Shown: positions 1 to 9,862 of the stretch, piece by piece
How positions within the stretch are numbered: the first letter of the stretch is position 1
Layout: each line of letters begins with the position of its first letter
Assembly (NCBI RefSeq): GCF_016745095.1
Contig: NZ_CP067087.1
Span: 1,972,501 to 2,036,500 of the forward strand
Direction: 5' to 3'
DNA from: Croceicoccus sp. YJ47
GTDB lineage: Bacteria; Pseudomonadota; Alphaproteobacteria; Sphingomonadales; Sphingomonadaceae
Length of the DNA stretch: 64,000 bases
Made by a program: the position numbers and the translations under genes
The notes under the pieces: generated by a model
What the model saw: the letters and a program-made list of their open reading frames with translations, nothing else
What the model was told of the DNA's origin: nothing
Database searches by the model: none

Positions 1-92
1 TCCCAGGCGAAGCGCATTTCGCGCGAATGATTGAAAAGGCGGGACCGGGCGCATGAAAACACCCGGACCGCATGTGAGAGGAGAATGAACCA
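1..92 (+). other. End of an upstream gene and leader of the acyl-CoA ligase
   Basis: Too little is visible to name the upstream gene. Two forward frames stay open from the window edge and stop at 28-30 and 54-56, either of which could be the end of a CDS. A clear Shine-Dalgarno (AGAGGAGA, 77-84) sits 8 bp before the ATG at 93 and fixes that start. Confidence 0.4.
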
Positions 93-1733
93 ATGGCGCT
101 GCGCTATGCCAGCCGGGCGGACGAGGCCTATGATTTTCCGCTGACGATCGGGCATCTGCTCGATGCGGCGCTGGCGACCTCCGCCGAGCAGGAGATCGTC
201 TATCGCGACCGGCTCACCATGACCTATCGCGATCTGCGCGGGCGGATCGGCCGGCTCGCCCGCGTCTTGTCCGACCACGGTGCGGGCGAGGGGACGACCG
301 TCGCCGTCATGGACTGGGACAGCCACCGTTACCTGGAGGCGTATTTCGCGGTGCCGATGATGGGCGCGGTGCTGATGACGGTGAACGTGCGCCTGCCCAC
401 CGCGCAGATTCAGTACACGCTGAACCACGCAAAGACCGAAGTGATCGTGGTTCACCGCGATTTCCTGCCCCTGCTCGACGCGGTGCGCGACACGCTTACC
501 GGCGTGAAGGCGATCATCGTCATCGACGAGGACGAGGACAGCGCAGGCGCGGCCCTGCCCGCATATGCGGTAAGCGAATATGAGGCGCTGCTCGCGCAGG
601 TGGAGGAGCCATTCGCGTTCTGCCCCATCGACGAAAACGCGATCGCCACCACCTTCTACACCACCGGGACCACCGGCGATCCCAAGGGCGTGGAATATTC
701 GCACCGGCAGATCGTCCTGCTCACCCTTGCGTCCAACGCGCCGTTCGGGACGACGCGCCGGCCCGGTTTCGGCATCAACGATGTCTACATGCCGTTGACG
801 CCGATGTTCCACGTGCATGCCTGGTGCCTGCCCTATGTCGCGACGATGATCGGGGTGAAGCAGGTGTATCCGGGGAAATACGAGCCCGACATGATCTGCC
901 GCCTGCGCCGCGAGCATGGCGTCACCTTCAGCCATTGCGTGCCCACCATTCTGCAGATGGTGCTGGGCGCCGCGGCAGAGAGCGAGGTCGATCTCGCCGG
1001 ATGGACCATGATCATCGGCGGAAGCGCACTGACCGAGGCGACGTGGAAGGACGCGACCGCGCGCGGCATGAACGTCAATGTGGGCTACGGCATGTCGGAA
1101 ACCGGCCCGATGCTGACGCAGTCGCGGGCTGCGCAATACAGGGACGAGAGCGAGCCGCTCGACCCGCATGTGATGACCATGGCGGGCGTCACGGTGCCGC
1201 TGGTGTCGGCCCGCGTCGTGGACGAGGACATGAACGACGTCGCCCATGACGGCGTAGCGCGCGGCGAGCTGGTCGTGCGGGCGCCCTGGCTGACGCAGGG
1301 GTATGTCGGCAATGCCGATGCCTCGGCGCAATTGTGGCGGGGCGGGTGGATGCACACACAGGACATCGCCACCATCGATGCGATGGGCCGGGTGCAGATC
1401 CGCGACCGGTTGAAGGACGTGATCAAGAGCGGCGGCGAATGGATCCCCTCGCTCGAGATCGAGGATCTGATCGCGGGGACCAGGGGCGTGGCGGAAGTGG
1501 CCGTGATCGGCGTGCCGGATCCGCACTGGGGCGAAAGGCCGGCGGCGGTGATCGTCGCCAGTGGCGATGCGACCCCCACGCTCGAAACGGTGAACGAACC
1601 GCTGCAACAGGCGATCGCGGACGGCCTACTCAGCCGCTATGCCGCGATCGAGCGGATGGAACTGCGCGATGCGCTACCGCGCACCAGCGTGGGCAAGATC
1701 GACAAGAAACGCATCCGCGCGGACATATCCTGA
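93..1733 (+). CDS. Medium/long-chain acyl-CoA ligase (AMP-binding)
   Basis: An ANL-superfamily ligase that would activate a fatty or other carboxylic acid to its acyl-AMP and then its CoA thioester in the cytoplasm. At 546 residues it is full length for the AlkK/FadD-like group. The AMP-binding P-loop TTGTTGDPKG lies at about residues 190-199. The later core motifs GYGMSETGP, TQDIA (the ADP-forming loop Asp) and IRDRLKDVIKSGGEW follow, and the C-terminal catalytic lysine is in TSVGKIDKK near the end. The start is set by AGAGGAGA 8 bp upstream. It is followed by a long hairpin and appears monocistronic. Substrate chain length cannot be read from the sequence. Confidence 0.9.
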   Translation: MALRYASRADEAYDFPLTIGHLLDAALATSAEQEIVYRDRLTMTYRDLRGRIGRLARVLSDHGAGEGTTVAVMDWDSHRYLEAYFAVPMMGAVLMTVNVRLPTAQIQYTLNHAKTEVIVVHRDFLPLLDAVRDTLTGVKAIIVIDEDEDSAGAALPAYAVSEYEALLAQVEEPFAFCPIDENAIATTFYTTGTTGDPKGVEYSHRQIVLLTLASNAPFGTTRRPGFGINDVYMPLTPMFHVHAWCLPYVATMIGVKQVYPGKYEPDMICRLRREHGVTFSHCVPTILQMVLGAAAESEVDLAGWTMIIGGSALTEATWKDATARGMNVNVGYGMSETGPMLTQSRAAQYRDESEPLDPHVMTMAGVTVPLVSARVVDEDMNDVAHDGVARGELVVRAPWLTQGYVGNADASAQLWRGGWMHTQDIATIDAMGRVQIRDRLKDVIKSGGEWIPSLEIEDLIAGTRGVAEVAVIGVPDPHWGERPAAVIVASGDATPTLETVNEPLQQAIADGLLSRYAAIERMELRDALPRTSVGKIDKKRIRADIS

Positions 1734-1775
1734 GCGAAGCGGGCCGCGCGTCGATGCGCGTGCGGCCCGCTTCGC
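1734..1775 (+). terminator. Strong hairpin after the acyl-CoA ligase
   Basis: A perfect 14-bp inverted repeat (GCGAAGCGGGCCGC, 1734-1747, and its complement, 1762-1775) with a 14-nt loop begins directly after the TGA stop. It has no real U-tract (CTTAT follows), as is common in GC-rich alphaproteobacteria. Confidence 0.7.
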
Positions 1776-2114
1776 CTTATCGTGGAGGGCGATAGCGATT
1801 CCGGCATGGGCGGGTCACGCCGGGCCGTATTCTGTCCGCGCGCGACAGGACCAACTGCGCGATTTTGCCTGCCGCCGGCCCCGCGCTGGCGCGCCTCCGC
1901 AATCGTGCCGGCAACCATCGTTTCGCCATCGAGGCGGCAGGCGGCCCCGGTGACGATGCCCCGCATGGCTTCGCCGGCTTCGTTCGAACCAGAGCAGGAC
2001 GACGCCGGGCCATGATGCGTCCGCGTGCGGGGCGATATGCGCGCGATACGGGGGCGCAACCGGCGCGCTTATCCCGCGCTTGCACGATGCGGCGCACTGC
2101 GCGAAGGGTGGGGC
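1776..2114. other. Intergenic stretch without recognised gene
   Basis: About 340 bp lie between the ligase hairpin and the ABC ATPase. Small open frames exist on both strands but none has coding character, a ribosome site or a recognisable domain. It should hold the promoter of the transporter operon; no clear -35/-10 pair was seen. Confidence 0.4.
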
Positions 2115-2891
2115 ATGACCGAACCTTCTCCCCGGCTGTCCCTGCGCGGTGTCACGGTTACCTATGACGGGCATCGCGCGCTCAGCGATGTCGATGTGTC
2201 GGTGGGGCGGGGCGAATTCCTGGCGCTGGTCGGGCCGTCGGGCTCGGGCAAGACCACGCTGCTCAAGACCGTGAACCGGCTCGTGGAATGCGATGCGGGC
2301 GCGGTGTTCATCGACGGTGCGCCGGTACAGGACCGGTCGGCGGCGGATCTGCGCCGTTCCATCGGCTATGTGTTTCAGGATATCGGCCTGTTTCCGCACA
2401 TGACGGTGGCGCAGAACATATGGCTGGTGCCCGCATTGACGGGGGCGGACCGGGCCGGACGCGATGCGCGGGTGGCGCAATTGCTCGAGATGGTGGCGTT
2501 GCCGCGCGAACTGGCCGGGCGGATGGCGACGCAGCTTTCGGGCGGGCAGGCGCAGCGGGTCGGCTTTGCCCGCGCGCTGGCCGCAGAGCCGCAAATCGTG
2601 TTGATGGACGAACCGTTCGGCGCGCTCGACCCGGTGACGCGCGGCGATCTTGGCCGGGCCTATCGCGCGCTGCACGACACGATGGGGCTGACGACGGTGA
2701 TGGTCACGCATGACATGGGGGAGGCGATGCTGCTGTCCGACCGGATCGCGGTCATGCGGGGCGGGCGGATCGCGGCATGCGGAACGCCGGCACAGCTGCT
2801 GTCCATGCGGGATGACGATACCGTGGGCGGACTGCTCGCCGAACCGTTGCGGCAGGCGGAACGCCTGCTCGCCATGCGGGGCGAGGGGTGA
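2115..2891 (+). CDS. Osmoprotectant-type ABC transporter ATP-binding protein
   Basis: The ATPase subunit of a glycine-betaine/choline/carnitine-class (OpuC/OsmV-like) importer, 258 residues from the ATG at 2115. An in-frame start further upstream only adds an Arg-rich tail without homology character. Walker A GPSGSGKTT is at residues 40-48, the signature is LSGGQAQRV, Walker B is IVLMDEPFGALDP, and the switch His is in VTHDMGEA. There is no CBS tail, unlike many OpuA/ProV subunits. Its stop overlaps the start of the permease gene (TGATG), so the two are translationally coupled. The substrate is inferred from the partner gene. Confidence 0.85.
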   Translation: MTEPSPRLSLRGVTVTYDGHRALSDVDVSVGRGEFLALVGPSGSGKTTLLKTVNRLVECDAGAVFIDGAPVQDRSAADLRRSIGYVFQDIGLFPHMTVAQNIWLVPALTGADRAGRDARVAQLLEMVALPRELAGRMATQLSGGQAQRVGFARALAAEPQIVLMDEPFGALDPVTRGDLGRAYRALHDTMGLTTVMVTHDMGEAMLLSDRIAVMRGGRIAACGTPAQLLSMRDDDTVGGLLAEPLRQAERLLAMRGEG

Positions 2892-4443
2892 TGGCGATGT
2901 CCGCGCCCCTGTCCCGCGCGCTCGCCGACCTGCCCGACCTGTTGCAGGCGCATCTGGTGCTCAGCCTCGCGGCGATCGCGCTGGCGGTGGGGATCGGGTT
3001 GCCGCTCGCCATTGCGGCGTCGCATGCCCCGCGGCTGCGCGCGCCGGTGCTGGCCATTGTCGGGGTGTTTCAGACGATCCCGGGCCTGGCGCTGCTCGCG
3101 CTGTTTTATCCCGCGCTCGTGCTGCTTGGCCGGGCGACGGGGTGGGCGGTTCCGGCGCTGGGGTTCCTGCCCGCGCTTCTCGCGCTGTCGATCTATGCGA
3201 TGCTGCCGATCGTGCGCAATGCGGTGACGGCGATTGCCGGGCTGGACCCGGTCCTGCGCCAGGCCGCGGACGGCATCGGCATGACCGCGCGGCAAAGGCT
3301 GCTGCGCGTGGAATTGCCGCTGGGCGCGCCGGTAATCCTTGCCGGCCTGCGGACCGCGGCGGTGTGGACCATCGGGACCGCGACGCTGGCCACCACGGTG
3401 GGACAGCCAAGCCTCGGCGATCTGATATTCTCCGGGCTGCAGACGGAAAACTGGGTCCGGGTGCTGGTCGGGTGCGGCGCGGCGGCGGTGCTGGCGCTGG
3501 TGACCGATGCGCTGCTCGGCCTGATCGAGCGGGGGATCGCGCGCCGATCGAAGGCCATGGTGCTGAGCGGGATCGGCGCGCTGCTTTTCGCGGTGCTGCT
3601 GGCGTTCGTGCCGCTTTCGGGCGGGAATGGGGATGCGGACCGGCCCGCCTATGTCGTGGGGGCCAAGAATTTCAGCGAGCAATACATCCTCGCCGCGCTG
3701 CTCGAACGGCGGCTGGAGGCGGCGGGGATGCGCGTGGAGCGGCGCGACAATTTGGGCTCCGCGATCGCCTATCGCGCCGTGGCGGCGGGCGATATCGATG
3801 TCTATGTCGACTACACCGGCACGCTGTGGGCCAATGTCCTGAACCGGAATGACAATCCCGACCGCGAGGCGATGATGCGCGCCCTTTCGCGCGGGTTGAT
3901 GGCGCGTGACGGCGTGCGCGTGCTGGGTTCGCTCGGTTTCGAAAATGCCTATGCCTTCGCCATGCCGGCGGCGCGGGCGCGGGCTTTGAACATCGCGGAT
4001 CTGGACGATCTTGCGGCGAAGGCGCCGGAGCTGACGCTGGGCAGCGACCTCGAATTCCTGAGCCGTAGCCCGAATGGCGCGCGGTCGAAGGCGCCTACGG
4101 CATGCGGTTCGGCGGCAGCACGGCCTACAGCCCGACCTTCATGTATCGCGCCGTGGCGAACGGGCGCGCCGACGTGATCTCCGCCTTTTCGTCCGACGGG
4201 CGCATCGCCGCGCTCGATCTCGTGACGCTTGCCGACCCGCGCGGGGCGTTGCCGCGTTATGATGCGGTGATTCTCCTTTCGCCAAGGGCGGCGCAGGATC
4301 CGGAGCTGGTCCGCGCGCTGCGCCCGCTCATCGGGGCCATATCGATCGCGCGCATGCGGGAGGCCAATCTCGCCGTCGACCGCGAGGAGAATGCCATCGA
4401 TCCCGCAGCGGCCGCCGCGGCGCTCGATGCCGATCTTCGGTGA
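2891..4443 (+). pseudogene. Fused ABC permease / substrate-binding protein, frameshifted
   Basis: This gene fuses a membrane permease (residues 1 to about 215, with the OpuCB/OsmW-type EAA loop around IGMTARQRLLRVELPLGAP) to a periplasmic OsmX/OpuCC-type binding domain starting near VVGAKNFSEQYILAALLE. The opened frame ends at 4177 with nonsense residues after LGSDLEFLSR. The expected continuation (PEWRAVEGAYGMRFGGSTAY...) is in the next forward frame and runs to the TGA at 4443. The break is at about 4064-4070, in the bases CGTAGCCCG: two extra bases or one missing. Without the last ~125 residues the binding lobe cannot close, so the transporter is probably dead unless this is a sequencing error. 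GTG 2888 is an alternative start. Confidence 0.8.
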
Positions 4444-4478
4444 AGCTGCGGGCGGTGTCTGACGCTCTCGTGCTCAAT

Positions 4479-4496
4479 ACTTAATCTTGATTAAGT
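4479..4496. promoter_or_regulatory. Perfect dyad in the AT-rich promoter of the Crp/Fnr gene
   Basis: ACTTAATC-TT-GATTAAGT is an 8-bp perfect inverted repeat inside a markedly AT-rich 100-bp gap, 67 bp before the Crp/Fnr-family start. The size and symmetry suit a homodimeric helix-turn-helix regulator, and autoregulation by the downstream gene is the simplest idea. It is not the textbook FNR (TTGAT-N4-ATCAA) site. Confidence 0.5.
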
Positions 4497-4562
4497 AGCG
4501 AAATGGTATTTCAGCGGGGTCTTGCTTTTTTTGTTGTAATTTGTTAATGATGCCAATTGCTT

Positions 4563-5375
4563 ATGAACAACCAAGCGAACGTAGAAACCGCGCCGGACGT
4601 CTCGGCGGATTTTGGCCCTGCCGCGGGCATTGATTCGTTTGCGCGCCGATTGCTGCCGTTCGAGCGTCGTATCCGGCTTGCCGATTTCGACGATCTTGAG
4701 ATGACGCAGCGGGTCATCGGATCTGACCGTCCGATCTGGGCGGAGGAGGACAGCGGCGACAATTTCTATGTCCTGCAAAGCGGTTTTGCCTATAGTTTCA
4801 CGCTTCTGCCCGACGGTCGCCGCTATATCAGCGATATTTTCGGGCCGGGCGCGATCTGCAACTGGACGCGGCCGCGGCAACCCTCGTTTCCCGCCAATAT
4901 CCTGTTCAAGGCACGCAGCGTGCTGGGCGTGCTGCCGACCGATCGCCTCATCGCGAAGTTCGGCGAGGTGCCCGGCATCGAAAGCGCGATCGTGCGGCAC
5001 GAACACATGCGCGCCCTGCGCTCGTCGCAGCGGACCCGAACGCTGGTCGTGGGGCAGTCGGCGGACAGGTTGCTTCATCTGCTGATCGACCTTGCCGACG
5101 AATTGTCGGTGACGGGCGGCGATTGCAAGTCGATTCCCGTCCCTTTGACGCAGCGGGAGATCGCGGACATGCTGGGCATGTCGCCGGTGCATCTCAACCG
5201 CACGATACAAAGCCTGCGGCAGGAACGCCGGATCGTGCGCTATCGCCGCACCTATTCGATCTGCGATCCGCAGCGGGAAAAGGAATTGCTGGGGTATCGC
5301 TCCTTTCGGCGTATCGTCGGGGGGGACGGCACCGGTGCCGCCGTGTCGGCACGTCAAAACGCGAAAGCAGGATAG
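4563..5375 (+). CDS. Crp/Fnr-family transcriptional regulator
   Basis: Cyclic-nucleotide-binding-like beta barrel (roughly residues 35-150, including DSGDNFYVLQSGFAYSFTLL and ISDIFGPGAICN) followed by a winged helix with the recognition region LTQREIADMLGMSPVHLNRTIQSL. It has no N-terminal cysteine cluster, so it is not an Fe-S Fnr. In sphingomonads, genes of this shape often sit beside two-component genes. It lies 63 bp upstream of the hybrid CheB/CheR kinase and reads towards it. ATG 4563 is preferred over the in-frame TTG at 4557. The upstream region is AT-rich with a perfect dyad. Confidence 0.8.
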   Translation: MNNQANVETAPDVSADFGPAAGIDSFARRLLPFERRIRLADFDDLEMTQRVIGSDRPIWAEEDSGDNFYVLQSGFAYSFTLLPDGRRYISDIFGPGAICNWTRPRQPSFPANILFKARSVLGVLPTDRLIAKFGEVPGIESAIVRHEHMRALRSSQRTRTLVVGQSADRLLHLLIDLADELSVTGGDCKSIPVPLTQREIADMLGMSPVHLNRTIQSLRQERRIVRYRRTYSICDPQREKELLGYRSFRRIVGGDGTGAAVSARQNAKAG

Positions 5376-5438
5376 GCTCCGCGACGGAGTGGGCAGGGGG
5401 GGTAGCATGACGAACAGGGACTGGCGGACGCACGTCCG

Positions 5439-8400
5439 ATGAGCCGGAAAAAGGCGCAAGCCGTTCGTCCTGTGGTTGCCGTGGGCGCCTCTGCCGGAGG
5501 GGTGGAGGCGTTGAAGGAATTCGTCTCCTTCCTCCCGGCTAAAATTGGCGCAAGCTTCGTGATTCTGCAGCATGTGGCCCCCGATCAGGACAGCCGCATG
5601 ACCGAAATCCTGGAGCGGGTCAGCCGGCTTCCGGTGGAGCAGGCCCTGCCCGACACCCGCATGATGCCGGGCCATATCTATGTCCTGCAGCCCGACAATT
5701 ACCTCACGATCGAAGACGGCATCCTGCGTGTCGAGACGCCCATGGATGCGCGCGGCCTGCGTCTGCCGATCGACCGTTTCATGGGCTCGCTGGCGCGGGG
5801 CGTGGGGCGTGACGCGGTCGGCATAATCCTGTCCGGAACGGGGAAGGACGGCACCGAAGGGCTTGCCAAGATCAAGGGCGCGGGCGGGCTCACCTTTGCG
5901 CAGACGCCCGATACCGCGCTTTACGGCGGGATGCCCGAATCGGCGATCGCGGCAAGGGTCGTGGACCGGGTGGGCACGCTCGGCGAACTGGCCGAGGCGG
6001 TCGCGGATCTTTCCCGCAGGATGGACGATACGCCGGACGGCAGCCTCTATTCCCGCCGCGACATGGCGGTGCTGGTCGGCTTGCTGAAGGCGCGGCTCGG
6101 CCATGATTTCGGTGCTTACAAGCGAGGTACGATCGAGCGCCGGGTGCGGCGGCGCATGAACCTGCTGCGGTTCGATGCCTTGCCGGATTACATCGAACAT
6201 CTGCGCGGCAATGCGGACGAATTGCTCCGCCTGTTCGATGACATGCTGATCAATGTGACGGGCTTCTTTCGCGATCCCGCGGTGTGGCCCGCGGTCGTGG
6301 ACAAGGCCATCCGCCCGATGATCGAAGGGCACGACCCCGCCAACGGCCCGGTCCGGGTGTGGATTCCGGCCTGCTCCACGGGGGAGGAGGCCTATACCGT
6401 CGCGATATTGATTGACGAGACCTGCCGCGCGCTCGGCAGCACGGCCGACTGGCAGATTTTCGCAAGCGACCTCGACAAGGACGCACTCGCGCACGGGCGG
6501 GAGGCGCTGTACCGCGAAAATGTCGGCGCCGACATCGGGGAGGAACGGCTCGAACGGTATTTCACGCGGGAGTCCGATGGCTGGCGCGTGGACAAGCGCC
6601 TGCGCGAGCGGGTCGTGTTTGCGCAGCAGAACGTGCTCACCGATCCGCCGTTTTCCCGGCTCAACCTCATCAGCTGCCGCAACCTGCTGATCTATCTCGA
6701 CACCAGCCATCAGCAGGAATTGATACAGCGGCTGCATTTCGCGCTGGTCGAGAATGGCGTGCTCGTGCTCGGCACGTCGGAGACGACGAACGGGCGTTCG
6801 CGGCAATTCCGCGCCATCGATACCAAGGCGCATATCTACCGCCGCCTGCCGGGCCGGTCGCAGAATATTCCCGAATCCATGCGCGAAAGGCGGGACAGCT
6901 CGGTCGTGGTGCCGCTCAACGGGCGGGGCCATGCGTTCGATCGCCGGCACGACCTGTCGGAACGGGTGCGGCGGTCGCTGCTCGAACGCTATGCCCCGGC
7001 AACGGTTGCGCTCCACGCCGATGGGCAGATCGCCTATTTCCACGGCCCGGTGCGCCGCTTCATCGACCAGCCCGAAGGCGAGCCGCGTAACAATATCTAC
7101 GACATGATACCCGGCGCGCTGCGCAGCCGCGTTCGCGAGGCGATCGGCGCCGTCGCGAAGGGCGGCGAACCGTCCCATCGCCCGGTGCGGGTCCGCCTGC
7201 CCGACCGCGATGCCGAAGTCTGCGTCGCGTGCGAGATGATGGAGGATGGCCAGGAGAAGCTGTTCCTCGTCAGCTTTATCGAAAGCGATCCGGCCGACGC
7301 CCATGCGGACGAGGAGACGGAGGTCCAGCGCGAAACTTCGGACCGGTTCGAATACGAACTCGCCATCGTGCGCGAGGATCTCCAGACCACGGTGGAGGAG
7401 CTCGAAACCTCGAACGAGGAGCTGAAGGCCAGCAACGAGGAGGCGGTCGCCGCCAACGAGGAGCTGCAATCCACGAATGAGGAGCTGGAAACCAGCCGTG
7501 AGGAGCTGCAATCGCTCAACGAAGAGCTGATCACCGTCAACAATCAGCTCGAAGAGAAGATCGGCGAGGTCGAGAAGACCTCCGACGACATGCGCAATCT
7601 GCTCACCAGCACGCGCCTGCCCGTCTTGTTCCTCGACCCGGAATTCAGGATCAGCGGATTTACGCCCGCGATCCATGAAATCGTGGAGTTGCGCGACAGC
7701 GACATCGGCCGCCCGGTCACCGAAATGGCCTTTCGCGTCACGGACGAGTGCCTCATCCCCGACATTCGCCGCACGCTGCGCGATCTGGCCCCGGTGCATG
7801 CCGAAATCGAAAGCCAGGACAACCGCACGTTTCAACGCCGGATACAACCCTATCGCACGTCGGACGAACGCATTCACGGCGTGGTCGTCACCTTCAACGA
7901 CATCACCGAACAGGCCGAGACGCAGGCCCAGTTGCAGCAGCGCGAACGCCAGCAGCGGATCATCGCCGAGCTGGGGCAGACCGCGCTCGCCGCGCGCGAC
8001 CTTTCGGGCTTTTTCAACGAGATGTGTGCATCGCTGCGGTTTGCGATGGATTGCGACTATGCCAAGGTTCTGCGGCTCAACCGCGATACGGACCGGCTCG
8101 ATCTCGTTGCGGGGGCGGGGTGGAAGGAAGGGCTGGTCGGCAACGCGTCGGTGGATACCGGCGTGGCGAGCCAAGGCGGCTATACGCTCAAGACCGAAAA
8201 CGCCGTGCTGGTCACCGATTTCGCGCGCGAACGCCGGTTCGATCCGCCGCCGCTTCTCGTCTCGCATGGCGTGACATCGGGGATCAGCTGCCTCATCCAG
8301 GTGGGCGGCACGCCGTGGGGCGTGATCGGCCTGCACGACCGCGACGCGGACGTCTTCGACAATGTCGACCTGTCGATCCTGCAGGCCGCGGCCAATGTCG

Positions 8401-9857
8401 CGGGCGCCACCATCATGCAGATCGAGCGCGAAATGAACATGATGCGCGAACGGTTGATGCTGTCGCTCGCGATTCGCAGCGCCGACATGGGCGTGTGGAG
8501 CTACGACCCGCAGGATGGCGAGGCGGTGTGGGACGAAAGCCTGCGCGACATGATCGGCCGCGCCGATCAGAAGGAGCGCCCCACGGCGGATCAGTTCATC
8601 GCGATGATCGTGGAGGAGGACCGCGAGCGGGTGTCCGAAGCGCTGAACCGGACGATCGCGGAGGGCGCCCCCTTTGACGAGGAATTCAAGTTCAGGCGGC
8701 CGGACGGGCGCGTCATCTGGTTGTCGGGTCGGGGCGAACGGCTGATCGAGAACGGGCGCACGACCGTGCTGGGCGTGAATGCCGATATCACCGCGCGCAA
8801 GCAGAACGAGGAACAGAGCCGCTTCATCATGCGCGAGCTCGACCACCGGGTGAAGAATGTGCTCGCGATCATCCTGTCCATTGCGAAGATCACCGGGCGC
8901 GGCGCCGCGGATTTCGACAGCTTCCTGTCCGGCTTTGAAAAGCGGCTCCAGGCGATGGCCCGCACGCATAGCCTCCTGGCCGAGGCGCGTTGGCAGGGGG
9001 CCAATCTCAAATCGCTGATCGAGGATGAGCTTGCCCATTCGGCAAACCGGGAAAACGTGCGCATCGCGGGACCGCGGGTGGCGATTTCCGCGGTCGCGGC
9101 GCAGGCGTTTTCGATGGCACTGCACGAATTGTGCACGAATGCGCTCAAATACGGGTCGCTTTCCGTGCCCAACGGGGCGTTGAGCGTGGAATGGCATATC
9201 GAGGAGAAAGGCGACGATGGCGCGCGGCTGTTCTTCCGCTGGCAGGAAAGCAACGGCCCGCCGGTCAAGGCGCCCGACCATCGCGGTTTCGGCTCGACCG
9301 TGATCGAGCGCATCCTGCGGGCGCAGCTCAGCGCGGAACCGCAGATCCGATACGAGACCGAAGGATTGCGGCTGGAATGCACCATGCCGATGGACCGGCT
9401 CGTCGGGTCTGTTCCCGCGACCGCGGAGGCACGACGGCCTGCGCTGCCCCAGGCCGATCTGAGCCCGCTTCGCGGCAAGCATGTGATGGTGGTCGACGAC
9501 GAATGGCTCGTCGCCGAGCAGCATGGGCAGACGCTCGTCAGCGCCGGTGCCAAGGTGGTCGGCCCGGTTCACAGCATCGCCGAGGCGCGCAAGATCCTCG
9601 CCAGCGGCGCAGAGCTCGATTTCGCGCTGCTCGATTACAATATCGGCGGGACGTCGATCGAACCGGTGCTGCGCGAATTGAAAGAGCGGGGCGTGCCGAC
9701 CATGATCGTTTCGGGCTATGGCTCCGATCTCGAAATCGACCGGCACGATGACGCCATCACCTTTCTGGCAAAGCCTGTTTCGCCCGCGATCATGCTGAAC
9801 CGGATTGCCGGCATCATGAGCGGCGAAGGGACGGCAACGCCCGGCGGGGGCAGGTAA
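5439..9857 (+). CDS. CheB-CheR-PAS-GAF-PAS-HWE histidine kinase-receiver hybrid
   Basis: A 1472-residue signalling protein without membrane segments. The CheB methylesterase domain (1-190) has Ser19 (GASAGG), His45 and Asp137 (SGTGKDGT). The CheR methyltransferase (about 205-470) has NVTGFFRD (272-279) and the SAM loop ACSTGEEAY (311-319). A heptad-rich linker with repeated (S/T)NEEL units spans about 647-715. PAS, GAF (843-1000) and a second PAS (1003-1120) follow. The HWE/HisKA_2 kinase has its phospho-acceptor His1135 in RELDHRVKN and the N-box HELCTNALKYG. A C-terminal receiver (1347 onward, DD motif and LLDYNI Asp near 1397) ends the protein. No chemotaxis receptors are nearby, so the target of the CheB/CheR parts is unknown. 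A second CheB follows 5 bp downstream. Confidence 0.92.
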   Translation: MSRKKAQAVRPVVAVGASAGGVEALKEFVSFLPAKIGASFVILQHVAPDQDSRMTEILERVSRLPVEQALPDTRMMPGHIYVLQPDNYLTIEDGILRVETPMDARGLRLPIDRFMGSLARGVGRDAVGIILSGTGKDGTEGLAKIKGAGGLTFAQTPDTALYGGMPESAIAARVVDRVGTLGELAEAVADLSRRMDDTPDGSLYSRRDMAVLVGLLKARLGHDFGAYKRGTIERRVRRRMNLLRFDALPDYIEHLRGNADELLRLFDDMLINVTGFFRDPAVWPAVVDKAIRPMIEGHDPANGPVRVWIPACSTGEEAYTVAILIDETCRALGSTADWQIFASDLDKDALAHGREALYRENVGADIGEERLERYFTRESDGWRVDKRLRERVVFAQQNVLTDPPFSRLNLISCRNLLIYLDTSHQQELIQRLHFALVENGVLVLGTSETTNGRSRQFRAIDTKAHIYRRLPGRSQNIPESMRERRDSSVVVPLNGRGHAFDRRHDLSERVRRSLLERYAPATVALHADGQIAYFHGPVRRFIDQPEGEPRNNIYDMIPGALRSRVREAIGAVAKGGEPSHRPVRVRLPDRDAEVCVACEMMEDGQEKLFLVSFIESDPADAHADEETEVQRETSDRFEYELAIVREDLQTTVEELETSNEELKASNEEAVAANEELQSTNEELETSREELQSLNEELITVNNQLEEKIGEVEKTSDDMRNLLTSTRLPVLFLDPEFRISGFTPAIHEIVELRDSDIGRPVTEMAFRVTDECLIPDIRRTLRDLAPVHAEIESQDNRTFQRRIQPYRTSDERIHGVVVTFNDITEQAETQAQLQQRERQQRIIAELGQTALAARDLSGFFNEMCASLRFAMDCDYAKVLRLNRDTDRLDLVAGAGWKEGLVGNASVDTGVASQGGYTLKTENAVLVTDFARERRFDPPPLLVSHGVTSGISCLIQVGGTPWGVIGLHDRDADVFDNVDLSILQAAANVAGATIMQIEREMNMMRERLMLSLAIRSADMGVWSYDPQDGEAVWDESLRDMIGRADQKERPTADQFIAMIVEEDRERVSEALNRTIAEGAPFDEEFKFRRPDGRVIWLSGRGERLIENGRTTVLGVNADITARKQNEEQSRFIMRELDHRVKNVLAIILSIAKITGRGAADFDSFLSGFEKRLQAMARTHSLLAEARWQGANLKSLIEDELAHSANRENVRIAGPRVAISAVAAQAFSMALHELCTNALKYGSLSVPNGALSVEWHIEEKGDDGARLFFRWQESNGPPVKAPDHRGFGSTVIERILRAQLSAEPQIRYETEGLRLECTMPMDRLVGSVPATAEARRPALPQADLSPLRGKHVMVVDDEWLVAEQHGQTLVSAGAKVVGPVHSIAEARKILASGAELDFALLDYNIGGTSIEPVLRELKERGVPTMIVSGYGSDLEIDRHDDAITFLAKPVSPAIMLNRIAGIMSGEGTATPGGGR

Positions 9858-9862
9858 CGGGC

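Noticed and set aside
7381-7590. Repeat array in the kinase gene
   Set aside because: The repeats are in-frame NEEL coiled-coil heptads, normal for this protein class.
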